Of a stretch of DNA of 64,000 nt, positions 16,636 to 25,997 are shown in pieces (positions within the stretch are counted from its first letter, which is position 1; each line of letters starts with the position of its first letter). The notes beneath the pieces were generated by a model. The model was given only the letters and a program-made list of their open reading frames with translations, was not told where the DNA came from and did no database searches. Source of the DNA: Actinopolymorpha alba DSM 45243 (GTDB lineage: Bacteria; Actinomycetota; Actinomycetes; Propionibacteriales; Actinopolymorphaceae). The position numbers and the translations under genes are program-made. The stretch is from assembly GCF_000373925.1 (NCBI RefSeq), contig NZ_KB892720.1:60298-124297 (forward strand). Reading direction: 5' to 3'.

Positions 16636-18678
16636 TCACCGCAGGAACGCCGCGGCCACGCCACTGTCGACCGGGATATGCAGGCCGGTCGTCCGTGACA
16701 GGTCCCCGGCCGTCAGCGCGAAGACAGCCGCCGCCACGTGCTCGGGCAGCACCTCCTGCTTGAGCAGCGTGCGCTGCGCGTAGAACTCCCCGAGTTTTTC
16801 CTCGGGAATGCCGTAAACGGCGGCACGCTGCGCACCCCAACCTCCGGCGAAGATCCCCGATCCACGCACCACACCGTCGGGGTTGATGCCGTTGACGCGG
16901 ATGCCGTGTTCGCCGAGTTCGGCAGCGAGCAGGCGTACCTGATGGGCCTGGTCGGCCTTGGTCGCGCCGTAGGCGACGTTGTTGGGCCCAGCGAAGACGC
17001 CGTTCTTGCTGGAGATGTAGATGATGTCGCCGCCCATGTCCTGGTCGATCATCGCCTTGGCGGCGACCTTCGAGACGAGGAACGACCCGCGCGCCATCAC
17101 CCGGTGCTGGAGATCCCAGTCGTCGGCCGTCGTTTCCAGCAAAGGCTTGGAGATCGACAGGCCGGCGTTGTTGACCACGAGGTCCACACCACCGAACGCC
17201 AGGACCGCCGCGTCAACGGCCGCTTGCACCTGCGCCTCGTCGGTCACGTCGACCGTGACGGGTATCGCCACGTCGGTGGTCCCGATGCCCTTGGCCACCC
17301 GCGCGGCCGCTTCGGCGTTCAGGTCGGCCACGACCACGCAGGCGCCTTCCGCTGCGAGGCGCTCGGCGATCGCCTTACCGATGCCCGATCCCGCGCCGGT
17401 CACGAGGGCCACCCGGGTCGCGAGCGGCTTCGACTTGGGCATCCGAGCCAGCTTGGCCTCTTCGAGCAGCCAGTACTCGATCCGGAACTTCTCGCGTTCC
17501 TCGATCGGCTGGTAGGTCGAGATCGCCTCGGCACCGCGCATCACGTTGATGGCGTTGACGTAGAACTCCCCGGCGACCCGCGCGGTCTGCTTGTCCTTGC
17601 CGAAACTGAACATCCCGACACCCGGCACGAGCACGATGGCGGGGTCCGCACCGCGGAGCGCGGGGGTTGTCTCGTCGGCGTACCGCTCGTAGTAGGCGCG
17701 GTAGTCGTCACGGTAGGCCGCGTGCAGCTCCTTCAACCTCGCCTCGACATCCGCGAGTGGCGCGGTTGGAGGCAGGTCGAGCACCATCGGGCACACCTTC
17801 GTACGCAGGAAATGGTCGGGGCAGGACGTGCCGAGCCCCGCCAACCGCGGATGCTTCTCCCTGGAGACGAAGCCGAGCACCACCTCGGAGTCGGTGTAGT
17901 GCCCCACCTGCGGCCGGTCGGTCGAGGCCAACCCCCGGATGATCGGCAACAGCGCGGCCGCCCGGGCCTGACGTTCGGCCTCTGGTAGCGGCTCGTATCC
18001 GGGTACGACCGCACCGAACGGCTCCGGCTTACCGTGCTTGTCAATGTAAGCTTGACACGCGTGGATGATCTCCAGGGAGTTGGCTTCACACTCTTCTGAG
18101 GTCGCTCCCCAGGCTGTGATGCCGTGGCCGCCGAGGATGACGCCGATCGCCTCCGGGTGCTGCTCCTTGATCCGCGCGATGTCCAACCCAAGTTGGAAGC
18201 CGGGACGTCGCCACGGCACCCACGCGACACGGGAGCCGAAGCAGTCCCGGGTCAGGGCTTCGCCGTCCGCCGCCGTCGCGAACGCGATCCCGGCATCGGG
18301 ATGAAGGTGGTCGACGTGTGCGGCGTCGACGAGGCCGTGCATCGCGGTGTCGATCGAGGGCGCGGCGCCACCCTTGCCATGCAGGCAGAAGTCGAACGCC
18401 GCGACCATCTCGTCCTCGCGATCGACCCCCTCGTAGACGTCGACCAGCGCGCGGAGCCGGTCCAGGCGCAGGACCGCAAGGCCCTTCTCCGTCAGCGTTC
18501 CGAGATCGCCACCGGACCCTTTGACCCAGAGGAGTTCGACGTCGGCGTTGGTGACGGGGTCGATCGTGGTCGCCTTGCAGGAGGCGTTTCCGCCCGCGTA
18601 GTTGGTGTTGCGTGGATCGGCGCCGAGCCGGTGGCAACGGTCGAGAAGCTTGGCAACCTCAGAATGCGTACCACTCAT
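16636..18678 (-). CDS. Bifunctional rhamnulose-1-phosphate aldolase / short-chain alcohol dehydrogenase
   Basis: This is a 680-residue fusion. Residues 1 to about 400 are a class II aldolase domain with metal-ligand His residues (HVDHLHPDAG; GGHGITAWG) and a starting segment (YAGGNASCKA) that binds phosphate. Residues about 430-680 are an SDR with VALVTGAGSGIGKAIAERL, NNAGLSISKPL and the catalytic YGATK. Homologous fusions (RhaEW, B. subtilis YuxG-like) cleave L-rhamnulose-1-phosphate to dihydroxyacetone phosphate and L-lactaldehyde and oxidise the aldehyde with NAD+. It lies 5 bp from the isomerase and 5 bp from rhamnulokinase, an unambiguous operon. The length is typical of the fusion. Confidence 0.92.
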   Translation of the reverse strand: MSGTHSEVAKLLDRCHRLGADPRNTNYAGGNASCKATTIDPVTNADVELLWVKGSGGDLGTLTEKGLAVLRLDRLRALVDVYEGVDREDEMVAAFDFCLHGKGGAAPSIDTAMHGLVDAAHVDHLHPDAGIAFATAADGEALTRDCFGSRVAWVPWRRPGFQLGLDIARIKEQHPEAIGVILGGHGITAWGATSEECEANSLEIIHACQAYIDKHGKPEPFGAVVPGYEPLPEAERQARAAALLPIIRGLASTDRPQVGHYTDSEVVLGFVSREKHPRLAGLGTSCPDHFLRTKVCPMVLDLPPTAPLADVEARLKELHAAYRDDYRAYYERYADETTPALRGADPAIVLVPGVGMFSFGKDKQTARVAGEFYVNAINVMRGAEAISTYQPIEEREKFRIEYWLLEEAKLARMPKSKPLATRVALVTGAGSGIGKAIAERLAAEGACVVVADLNAEAAARVAKGIGTTDVAIPVTVDVTDEAQVQAAVDAAVLAFGGVDLVVNNAGLSISKPLLETTADDWDLQHRVMARGSFLVSKVAAKAMIDQDMGGDIIYISSKNGVFAGPNNVAYGATKADQAHQVRLLAAELGEHGIRVNGINPDGVVRGSGIFAGGWGAQRAAVYGIPEEKLGEFYAQRTLLKQEVLPEHVAAAVFALTAGDLSRTTGLHIPVDSGVAAAFLR

Positions 18679-18683
18679 TTTCT

Positions 18684-19859
18684 TTATGCACCCCAGCCCG
18701 CGGCCTGGCCGTCCCTGCGCTCCTCGCGGACCCGCTCGGCATGTCCGGAACGCCGGTAGGCAGCGACCGGGTCGGGGTCCAGCCCCATCTCCTCGCGTAC
18801 CTGCGCGAGCAGCGGCCGCACGTCAGTGTTGTAGGCGTCCATCACGACCGCGTTGGCAGCGAGTACGTCGCCCTCGGCCTGCGCCTTCGCGAGTTCCTCC
18901 GAGTCGACGAGCAGCGCCTTGGCGGTCGCCTCCTGGACATTCATCACCGAGCGGATCATCGCCGGGACCTTCGGCTCGAGGTTGTGGCACTGGTCGAGCA
19001 TGAAAGCCACGTTGGCCGATGCGTCGAGCGCACCGGCCTGGACGATCTCCTGCATGATCCGGAACAGCTGGAACGGATCCGCCGCGCCGACCATCAGGTC
19101 GTCATCGGCATAGAACCTGCTGTTGAAGTGGAAGCCGCCGAGCTTTCCCTGCCGGAGCAGGAACGCCACGATGAACTCGATGTTGGTACCCGGCGCGTGG
19201 TGACCGGTGTCGACGAGCACCTGGGCCTTCTCTCCCAGGGTGACGCAGTGCGCGTACGACGTGCCCCAGTCGGGGATGTCGGTCGCGTAGAACGCCGGCT
19301 CGAAGAATTTGTACTCGACCAGCATCCGCTGACCCGCTCCGAGGCGGTCGTACGTCGCGGCGAGCGCCTCCGCAAGGCGATCTTGACGGGCGCGGAGCGA
19401 GTCCTGGCCGGGATAGTTGAGGCCGTCGGCGAACCACAGGCTGAGGATGGAGGAGCCGGTCGCGTCCATGATGTCGACGCACTCGAGCAGATGGGCGAGC
19501 GCTCTCTTACGTACGGCCGGGTCGGGATTGCAGATGCTGCCCAGCTTGTAGACGTCCTCCTGGAAGACGTTCGGGTTGATCGCCCCGATCCGGATGCCGA
19601 CAGACTTGGCGTGCGCGTTCAGATCGGTGTAGTCATCCACCTTGTCCCAGGGGATGTGCAGCGCGATGCTCGGCGCGACACCGGTCAACTCATGAACGAG
19701 TGCCGCGTCGTCGATCTTCTCGTAGGCGTTTCTGGGTACGCCTTCCTGGGCGAAGACCTTGAACCGCGTACCCGAGTTGCCGTACGCCCACGAGGGCGTC
19801 TCGATCTGCTGCGTACGCAGGACGGCCTTGACATCATCAGTGCTGGCGTGCGAGCCCAT
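18684..19859 (-). CDS. rhaI: L-rhamnose isomerase (Pseudomonas stutzeri RhaI type)
   Basis: This 391-residue TIM-barrel enzyme converts L-rhamnose to L-rhamnulose. Diagnostic stretches are [97 protein letters not shown] and [12 protein letters not shown]. The Glu, Asp and His residues in them bind two metal ions. It belongs to the RhaI family of actinobacteria and pseudomonads, not the E. coli RhaA family. ATG 19857-19859 is chosen since in-frame codons upstream overlap rhaM. It lies 25 bp after rhaM. Confidence 0.95.
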   Translation of the reverse strand: MGSHASTDDVKAVLRTQQIETPSWAYGNSGTRFKVFAQEGVPRNAYEKIDDAALVHELTGVAPSIALHIPWDKVDDYTDLNAHAKSVGIRIGAINPNVFQEDVYKLGSICNPDPAVRKRALAHLLECVDIMDATGSSILSLWFADGLNYPGQDSLRARQDRLAEALAATYDRLGAGQRMLVEYKFFEPAFYATDIPDWGTSYAHCVTLGEKAQVLVDTGHHAPGTNIEFIVAFLLRQGKLGGFHFNSRFYADDDLMVGAADPFQLFRIMQEIVQAGALDASANVAFMLDQCHNLEPKVPAMIRSVMNVQEATAKALLVDSEELAKAQAEGDVLAANAVVMDAYNTDVRPLLAQVREEMGLDPDPVAAYRRSGHAERVREERRDGQAAGWGA

Positions 19860-19884
19860 ACTCCGGTCTCCCGTCCCATCGGTC

Positions 19885-20205
19885 TCAGTCGAGGTGGAAC
19901 ACCTCGGTAAGCGGCCGCATGTCAGAGTCGGCACTCCCCGACTCAAGATCCTCGAAGAACTCCGCCATCTCCGCCTGCCAGCGGTGGTTGACCTCACGTG
20001 CGGCCATACCCGCCCGGGCCGCTTCGAAGTCGTCGGTTTCGAGATAACCGACCAGCAGGCCGTCGTCTGACAGGAAGAGGGAGTAGTTGTGCCAGCCGGT
20101 CTCCTGGAGAGCCTGTCGCATCTCCGGCCAGACGGTCTTGTGGCGTTCGCGGTATTCCTCGAGCCGATCAGGTTTTACTCGCAGGAGAAAGCAGATCCGC
20201 TGCAT
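19885..20205 (-). CDS. rhaM: L-rhamnose mutarotase
   Basis: This 106-residue protein has the RhaM/YiiL signatures [47 protein letters not shown] and [12 protein letters not shown]. The His of [10 protein letters not shown] and the Tyr of HNYSLFL fit the active site that interconverts alpha and beta anomers of L-rhamnose to feed the isomerase. It is the first gene of the leftward rhamnose operon, about 100 bases from the predicted promoter at 20302-20345. Confidence 0.94.
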   Translation of the reverse strand: MQRICFLLRVKPDRLEEYRERHKTVWPEMRQALQETGWHNYSLFLSDDGLLVGYLETDDFEAARAGMAAREVNHRWQAEMAEFFEDLESGSADSDMRPLTEVFHLD

Positions 20206-20301
20206 GACGCCTGCCTCCCCTCCAACTCGACCTCACGCCGACGTAAGGCGCTGTGAGACGCCTCGACCGGCCACACCTCGGCAAGGCCCTGTGGCCGGCT
20301 C

Positions 20302-20345
20302 TGAATCGTTTCACGAATGCTAGGGACGCCCGTATGACCGGTCAA
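20302..20345 (-). promoter_or_regulatory. Rhamnose operon promoter with LacI-type operator
   Basis: On the minus strand -35 TTGACC (20345-20340) and -10 TAGCAT (20322-20317) are separated by 17 bases. Three bases later comes TGAAACGATTCA (20313-20302), one base off the perfect palindrome TGAAACGTTTCA, so a bound repressor would cover the start site. Nearly the same operator lies at the GH78 promoter (50195-50206). Confidence 0.72.
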
Positions 20346-20421
20346 CAGGGCGGGCCTTGAGAGGACAGACCAGATCCGGCACGAAACCCCGTGATCGCCC
20401 CTCCGGCGGGGCTCCTCGACC

Positions 20422-20655
20422 CCCCACTGTGTGGTTCCAGCCCTCACGCGGGCTTCGCCCGCCTGAGCCCACCCCCACTGTGTGGTTCCAGCCCCACCTC
20501 TGCAGACTTTCGGTCGATACGGGGAGGTAGTGAGCAGCTATGCGCACGAGCCTGGCACCATCGAGGGGCAGGAACGCCTACGGTGGGCGCCGGAACCGGC
20601 CCACCCGTGTGGTTCCAGCCCCACGCGGGCTACGCCCGCCTGGGCCGCCCCACCT
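20422..20655. repeat. Direct repeat cluster with GTGTGGTTCCAGCCC core
   Basis: Three direct copies of the core occur at about 20428, 20479 and 20607. Copies 1 and 3 extend over about 47 bp through a 6-bp hairpin (GCGGGC-TTC-GCCCGC and GCGGGC-TAC-GCCCGC) and then CTGRGCC. Copy 2 ends early. The cluster fills most of the 472-bp divergent gap between the rhamnose operon and the Gfo/Idh gene. On the minus strand it would encode repeated WNHTVG peptides, but no real gene is supported. Confidence 0.8.
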
Positions 20656-20677
20656 CAGTTCAACGCCCCGGGAGCAC

Positions 20678-21970
<1,293 letters not shown>

Positions 21971-21999
21971 CTCCGGAAGGCGGGCTAGAGTCCGGCGGC

Positions 22000-23931
22000 A
22001 TGAAGCCTGCTGATCTTGCCCTGCTGCTGATTCCTGGCCCGCCGACGTTGTCGCCGGACGGCGGCACCGTGGTCGTCGACGTCGCCCGACTGGACCTCGA
22101 CAACGACTGCTACCGCGCCCAGCTGTGGGTGATGCCGACCGATGGTTCGACCGAACCCCGGCCGCTCACCCACGGCTGGCGCGACACCGCGCCGCGCTAC
22201 TCGCCGGACGGGCGGTGGCTGGCGTTCCTCCGGGCCGGCAAGGACGGCAAGCCGCAGTTGCACCTGCTACCCACCGGCGGCGGCGACGCACGGGCGGTGA
22301 CGACCGACGCGCAGCACCCACTGGGTGCGGGAGTGCCCGTGTGGAGCCCGGACTCCACCCGGATCGCCTATGTCGCGCGGGTTCCGGAGGAGGGGCGGTA
22401 CGGCACCAAGGACGGCGTCACCCCCGACAAGGAGCCACCGCGCCGCATCACCACGCTGGAGTACCGCCTGGACAGCGTGGGCTTCACCCTCGACCGGCGC
22501 CCGCAGGTGTTCGTGGTCGACCCGTTCGCCGAGGAACCCGCACCGGTCCAGGTGACCGAGGGCGACTACGACCACGCGGACGTGGCATGGAGTCCTGACT
22601 CCTCGCGGCTGGCCTTCGTGTCGAGCCGGCACGAGGGGCGCGGGGGCGACCGGTTCAAGGACGTTTTCGTGTGCGAGCCGGACGGCAGCGGGGTACGCCA
22701 GATCACGCGGACGGCGCTGGGCGCGGAGCAGCCGGCCTTCTCTCTCGACGGCTCGACGGTGTACTTCCTCGCGAAGGAACTCGGCCCTGACGGGCGGGAC
22801 TTCGTGGCCCAGAACACCGGCCTGTACGCCATACCCTCCGATGGCTCCAACGCTCCCCGCCGGCTCACGGACGCCGAGACCTACCACCACGGGAGCGCGG
22901 TCCCGCCGCAGGTCACCCCGTCTGGCGTGCTGTTCGGCAACGAGAACCGCGGCGCGATCGACCTGCTGCTGGTGCCGTACGACGGTGGTGAGCCGCGGCG
23001 CCTGCTCGGCGGCACCCGCCAGGTTCTGGCGTACTCCGCCGCCGGTGACACCATCGTCGCGACCATCGCCACCGACACGAGCAGCGGCGAACTCGTCGCG
23101 CTGCGCGCCGGTGAGGAACGCGTTCTCACCTCCTTCGGCGCCGGACTGGCCGCGGCGGCCCGGCTCGCGCCGATGGAGGAGCTGACCGCCACCGCACCTG
23201 ACGGCTATCCCGTCCACGGCTGGCTGGTCCGGCCGGCTGGGGAGGGTCCGCATCCGGTGCTGCTGATGATCCACGGCGGGCCGTTCGCGCAGTTCGGGTA
23301 CTGGCTGCTCGACGAGGCGCAGGTCTACGCCAGGGCGGGGTACGCCGTGGTCATGGGCAATCCGCGCGGCTCGTCGGGGTACGGCCACGCCCACGGCGCC
23401 GCGGTCCGGTACAACGTCGGCGAGGTCTCGGCCACCGACCTACTCGCCCTGCTCGACCGGGCGCTGAAGGAGCCGGGGCTCGACGCCGACCGGGTGGGTG
23501 TCATGGGTGGGTCGCACGGCGGCTTCATGACGACCTGGCTGGCCGGGCACACCGACCGGTTCAGAGCCGCCGTCAGCGAGCGGGCGGTGAACGCGATCGA
23601 CAGCTTCCTCGGATCCAGCGACATCGGCTGGCTCTTCGCCCCGCAGTACTACGGCGAGGATCCCGCCGAGCGCGCCCGGCAGAGCCCACTGACGTACGCC
23701 GACCAGATCGACATCCCGATGCTGATCATCCATTCCGAACACGACAGTCGCTGCCCGGTGGAGCAGGCGCAGCGACTGTTCGTGGCGTTGAAGTCGCGTG
23801 GTGTCGAGACGGAGCTGCTGCTGTTCCCGGCGGAGAGCCACGAGCTGTCGCGGGCGGGCCTGCCGAGCCACCGGATCGCGAGGTTCGACGCCATCCTCGC
23901 GTGGTGGGAACGCCAGCTGGCCGCGGGCTGA
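22000..23931 (+). CDS. S9-family prolyl oligopeptidase-like serine peptidase
   Basis: This 643-residue protein has a propeller half (residues about 10-380: SPDGGTVVVDVARLD, APRYSPDGRWLAFLRAG, DVAWSPDSSRLAFVSSRHEG) and an alpha/beta-hydrolase half. The nucleophile elbow is GVMGGSHGGFMTTW, with an Asp in IIHSEHDSRCPVEQAQ and a His in FPAESHELSRAG; MIHGGPFAQFGYW forms the oxyanion region. This is the acylaminoacyl-peptidase-like S9C type, usually cytoplasmic, cutting short peptides. No signal peptide is seen. TAGAGT lies 8 bases before the ATG and there is no Shine-Dalgarno, so it may be leaderless. An open frame extends about 1.5 kb upstream but only antagonises the Gfo/Idh gene. Confidence 0.92.
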   Translation: MKPADLALLLIPGPPTLSPDGGTVVVDVARLDLDNDCYRAQLWVMPTDGSTEPRPLTHGWRDTAPRYSPDGRWLAFLRAGKDGKPQLHLLPTGGGDARAVTTDAQHPLGAGVPVWSPDSTRIAYVARVPEEGRYGTKDGVTPDKEPPRRITTLEYRLDSVGFTLDRRPQVFVVDPFAEEPAPVQVTEGDYDHADVAWSPDSSRLAFVSSRHEGRGGDRFKDVFVCEPDGSGVRQITRTALGAEQPAFSLDGSTVYFLAKELGPDGRDFVAQNTGLYAIPSDGSNAPRRLTDAETYHHGSAVPPQVTPSGVLFGNENRGAIDLLLVPYDGGEPRRLLGGTRQVLAYSAAGDTIVATIATDTSSGELVALRAGEERVLTSFGAGLAAAARLAPMEELTATAPDGYPVHGWLVRPAGEGPHPVLLMIHGGPFAQFGYWLLDEAQVYARAGYAVVMGNPRGSSGYGHAHGAAVRYNVGEVSATDLLALLDRALKEPGLDADRVGVMGGSHGGFMTTWLAGHTDRFRAAVSERAVNAIDSFLGSSDIGWLFAPQYYGEDPAERARQSPLTYADQIDIPMLIIHSEHDSRCPVEQAQRLFVALKSRGVETELLLFPAESHELSRAGLPSHRIARFDAILAWWERQLAAG

Positions 23932-23993
23932 GCCTCGAACCTCGCCCGGCGGACACTTGCGGACCAATGGGTGGGTTCTGAGAGGATCTGATT

Positions 23994-24005
23994 TACATCG
24001 ATGTA
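23994..24005. promoter_or_regulatory. Perfect 12-bp palindrome TACATCGATGTA before the GH2 gene
   Basis: TACATCGATGTA is a perfect palindrome, with flanking TT and GG, 33 bp upstream of the GTG start of the GH2 gene. The CG centre and 12-14 bp size fit a LacI- or GntR-type operator. It differs from the rhamnose-type and GGAAA-type operators in this window, so a third regulator is likely. Confidence 0.6.
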
Positions 24006-24037
24006 GGAACATCCCAGCAACTCCCCCAGGAGTCCCT

Positions 24038-25873
24038 GTGCCCGAGGCAACCCCCACCGCGGCGAGCGCGTCAACCGCGTCGTCCCCGGCCGCCGACCTG
24101 CCGCGCCCCGAGTACCCCCGCCCGCAGTTCGTCCGTCCCGACTGGCTGAACCTCAACGGTCGCTGGCAGTTCGAGATCGACCGCGGCGACTCGGGCCTCG
24201 AACGCGGCCTGCTCGACAAGGAACTCTCCGGTGAGATCGTCGTCCCCTTCTGCCCCGAGTCGGAGCTGTCGGGCATCGGCGACGTCGACTTCCTCCACGC
24301 GGTCTGGTACCGCCGTACCATCCACGTGCCGTCGGAATGGGCGGGGCGTAAGGTGCTCGCCCATTTCCAGGCCGTCGACTACGACACCACGGTCTGGGCG
24401 AACGGCGTCGAGGTGGCCCGGCACCGCGGCGGTTGGACGCCGTTCACGGCCGATCTCGGCCAGGTCGCCGGACAGGACGTCACGCTGGTCGTGCGGGCCC
24501 GCGACCCCAAGGGCGAGTCGATGCCGCGGGGCAAGCAGTCTGACCGCTACGGCAACTACAGCTGCCTCTACACCCGGACCACCGGTATCTGGCAGACCGT
24601 CTGGCTGGAGCCCGTCCCCGAAAGCCACCTGCGCCGGCCGCGGGTCACGCCCGACGTGGGCGGTGGCGCCTTCCACGTGGAGGTTCCCCTCGCCGGCTCC
24701 CGGCGCGGACTCACTGTCAAGGCAACCTTGTCAGATGGGTCTGGTGAGGTGGCGAGCGCCACCGCGCGGGCGGACCTTGATTTCGCGGTACGCCTGACCC
24801 TCAGCGTTCCCGAGGACCGCCGCCGCCTGTGGTCGACCGACGACCCGTTCCTTTACGACCTGGCGTTCGAGCTCGTCGACGCCGAAGGCACCGTCGTCGA
24901 CAGCGCGCAGAGCTATGCCGGACTCCGGTCGGTCACCATTGACGGCAAGGCGATCCTGCTCAACGGCGAGCGCGTCTTCCAGCGACTGGTGCTCGATCAG
25001 GGCTACTACCCTGACGGCATTCTCACGGCACCGAGCGACGAGGCGCTGGTCCGCGACATCGAGCTGTCCATCGCCGCCGGGTTCAACGGCGCTCGCCTGC
25101 ACCAGAAGGTGTTCGAGGAACGGTTCCTCTACCACGCCGACCGGCTCGGCTACCTCTGCTGGGGTGAGTTCGGCGACTGGGGCTGCAACATCGGCAAGGA
25201 TGGCGACAACCAGCAGCCGGGCGCGACGTATGTCACCCAGTGGCTCGAGGCGGTCGAGCGTGACTACTCGCATCCGTCCATCATCGGCTGGTGCCCCCTC
25301 AACGAAACGTGGCAACGGTTGCATGACCGCGTCACTGTCCTCGACGACGTGACCCGCGGGATGTTCCTTGCGACAAAGGCCGCCGACCAGAGCCGGCCGG
25401 TGCTCGACACCTCCGGCTACGCCCACCGGGTTCGCGAGTCGGACGTCTACGACTCGCACAACTACGAGCAGGACCCGGAGAAGTTCGCGGCTGCGATGGC
25501 CGGCCTCGCCGAGGGTACGCCGTACACCAACACGCACGCCGGGCATCCGGAGTCGGTGCCGTACGCCGGACAGCCCTATTTCTGCAGCGAGTTCGGTGGC
25601 GTCTGGTGGAATCCCGACGCCCGCCCGGACGAGGACTCCTGGGGGTACGGCGAGCGTCCGCGGACGCTGGAGGAGTTCTTCACCCGCTTCGAGGGCCTGG
25701 TCGCGGCACTCCTGGACGACCCGAACATGTTCGGCTACTGCTACACGCAGCTGACCGACGTCTACCAGGAGCAGAACGGCGTCTACCGGTTCAACCGCGG
25801 TGAGAAGTTCGACCTCACTCGCATCCGGGCCGCCCAAACCCGCACGGCTGCGATCGAGAAGCCTGCCAGCTGA
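24038..25873 (+). CDS. Glycoside hydrolase family 2 protein
   Basis: This 611-residue protein starts at GTG 24038, preceded by AGGAG. Its sugar-binding N-terminal domain begins PRPQFVRPDWLNLNGRWQFEIDRG, followed by the GH2 jelly-roll motif FLHAVWYRRTIHVP and the Ig-like domain. The TIM barrel carries the acid/base Glu423 in WCPLNETW and the nucleophile Glu518 in FCSEFGG, both intact. Family members are beta-galactosidases, glucuronidases or mannosidases; the length and the RPEYPRPQF start resemble uncharacterised bacterial members, so the substrate is open. No signal peptide is visible, implying cytoplasmic cleavage of imported oligosaccharides. The palindrome at 23994-24005 probably controls it. 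Confidence 0.9.
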   Translation: MPEATPTAASASTASSPAADLPRPEYPRPQFVRPDWLNLNGRWQFEIDRGDSGLERGLLDKELSGEIVVPFCPESELSGIGDVDFLHAVWYRRTIHVPSEWAGRKVLAHFQAVDYDTTVWANGVEVARHRGGWTPFTADLGQVAGQDVTLVVRARDPKGESMPRGKQSDRYGNYSCLYTRTTGIWQTVWLEPVPESHLRRPRVTPDVGGGAFHVEVPLAGSRRGLTVKATLSDGSGEVASATARADLDFAVRLTLSVPEDRRRLWSTDDPFLYDLAFELVDAEGTVVDSAQSYAGLRSVTIDGKAILLNGERVFQRLVLDQGYYPDGILTAPSDEALVRDIELSIAAGFNGARLHQKVFEERFLYHADRLGYLCWGEFGDWGCNIGKDGDNQQPGATYVTQWLEAVERDYSHPSIIGWCPLNETWQRLHDRVTVLDDVTRGMFLATKAADQSRPVLDTSGYAHRVRESDVYDSHNYEQDPEKFAAAMAGLAEGTPYTNTHAGHPESVPYAGQPYFCSEFGGVWWNPDARPDEDSWGYGERPRTLEEFFTRFEGLVAALLDDPNMFGYCYTQLTDVYQEQNGVYRFNRGEKFDLTRIRAAQTRTAAIEKPAS

Positions 25874-25882
25874 CGTCGGATG

Positions 25883-25949
25883 AGTTGATCAACGGCGGCC
25901 GGTCCGGGCATCGCGCGGCACCGTCCGAGTCCGACGCCGTTGATCAACT
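25883..25949. terminator. 15-bp inverted repeat between convergent genes
   Basis: AGTTGATCAACGGCG (25883-25897) and CGCCGTTGATCAACT (25935-25949) are perfect inverted copies, 37 bases apart. The element lies between the GH2 stop (25873) and the end of the leftward SEC-C gene (25998), where a shared terminator is expected. Each arm itself contains the palindrome GTTGATCAAC. Confidence 0.65.
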
Positions 25950-25997
25950 TCGCAGGATTGCCTGCCTGCCTAGGGATTCACCGGCTCGGTGGTTGGT

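Noticed and set aside
20320..20547. Minus-strand ORF with repeated WNHTVG peptides
   Set aside because: It is made only by the direct repeats, has no RBS and spans promoter DNA.
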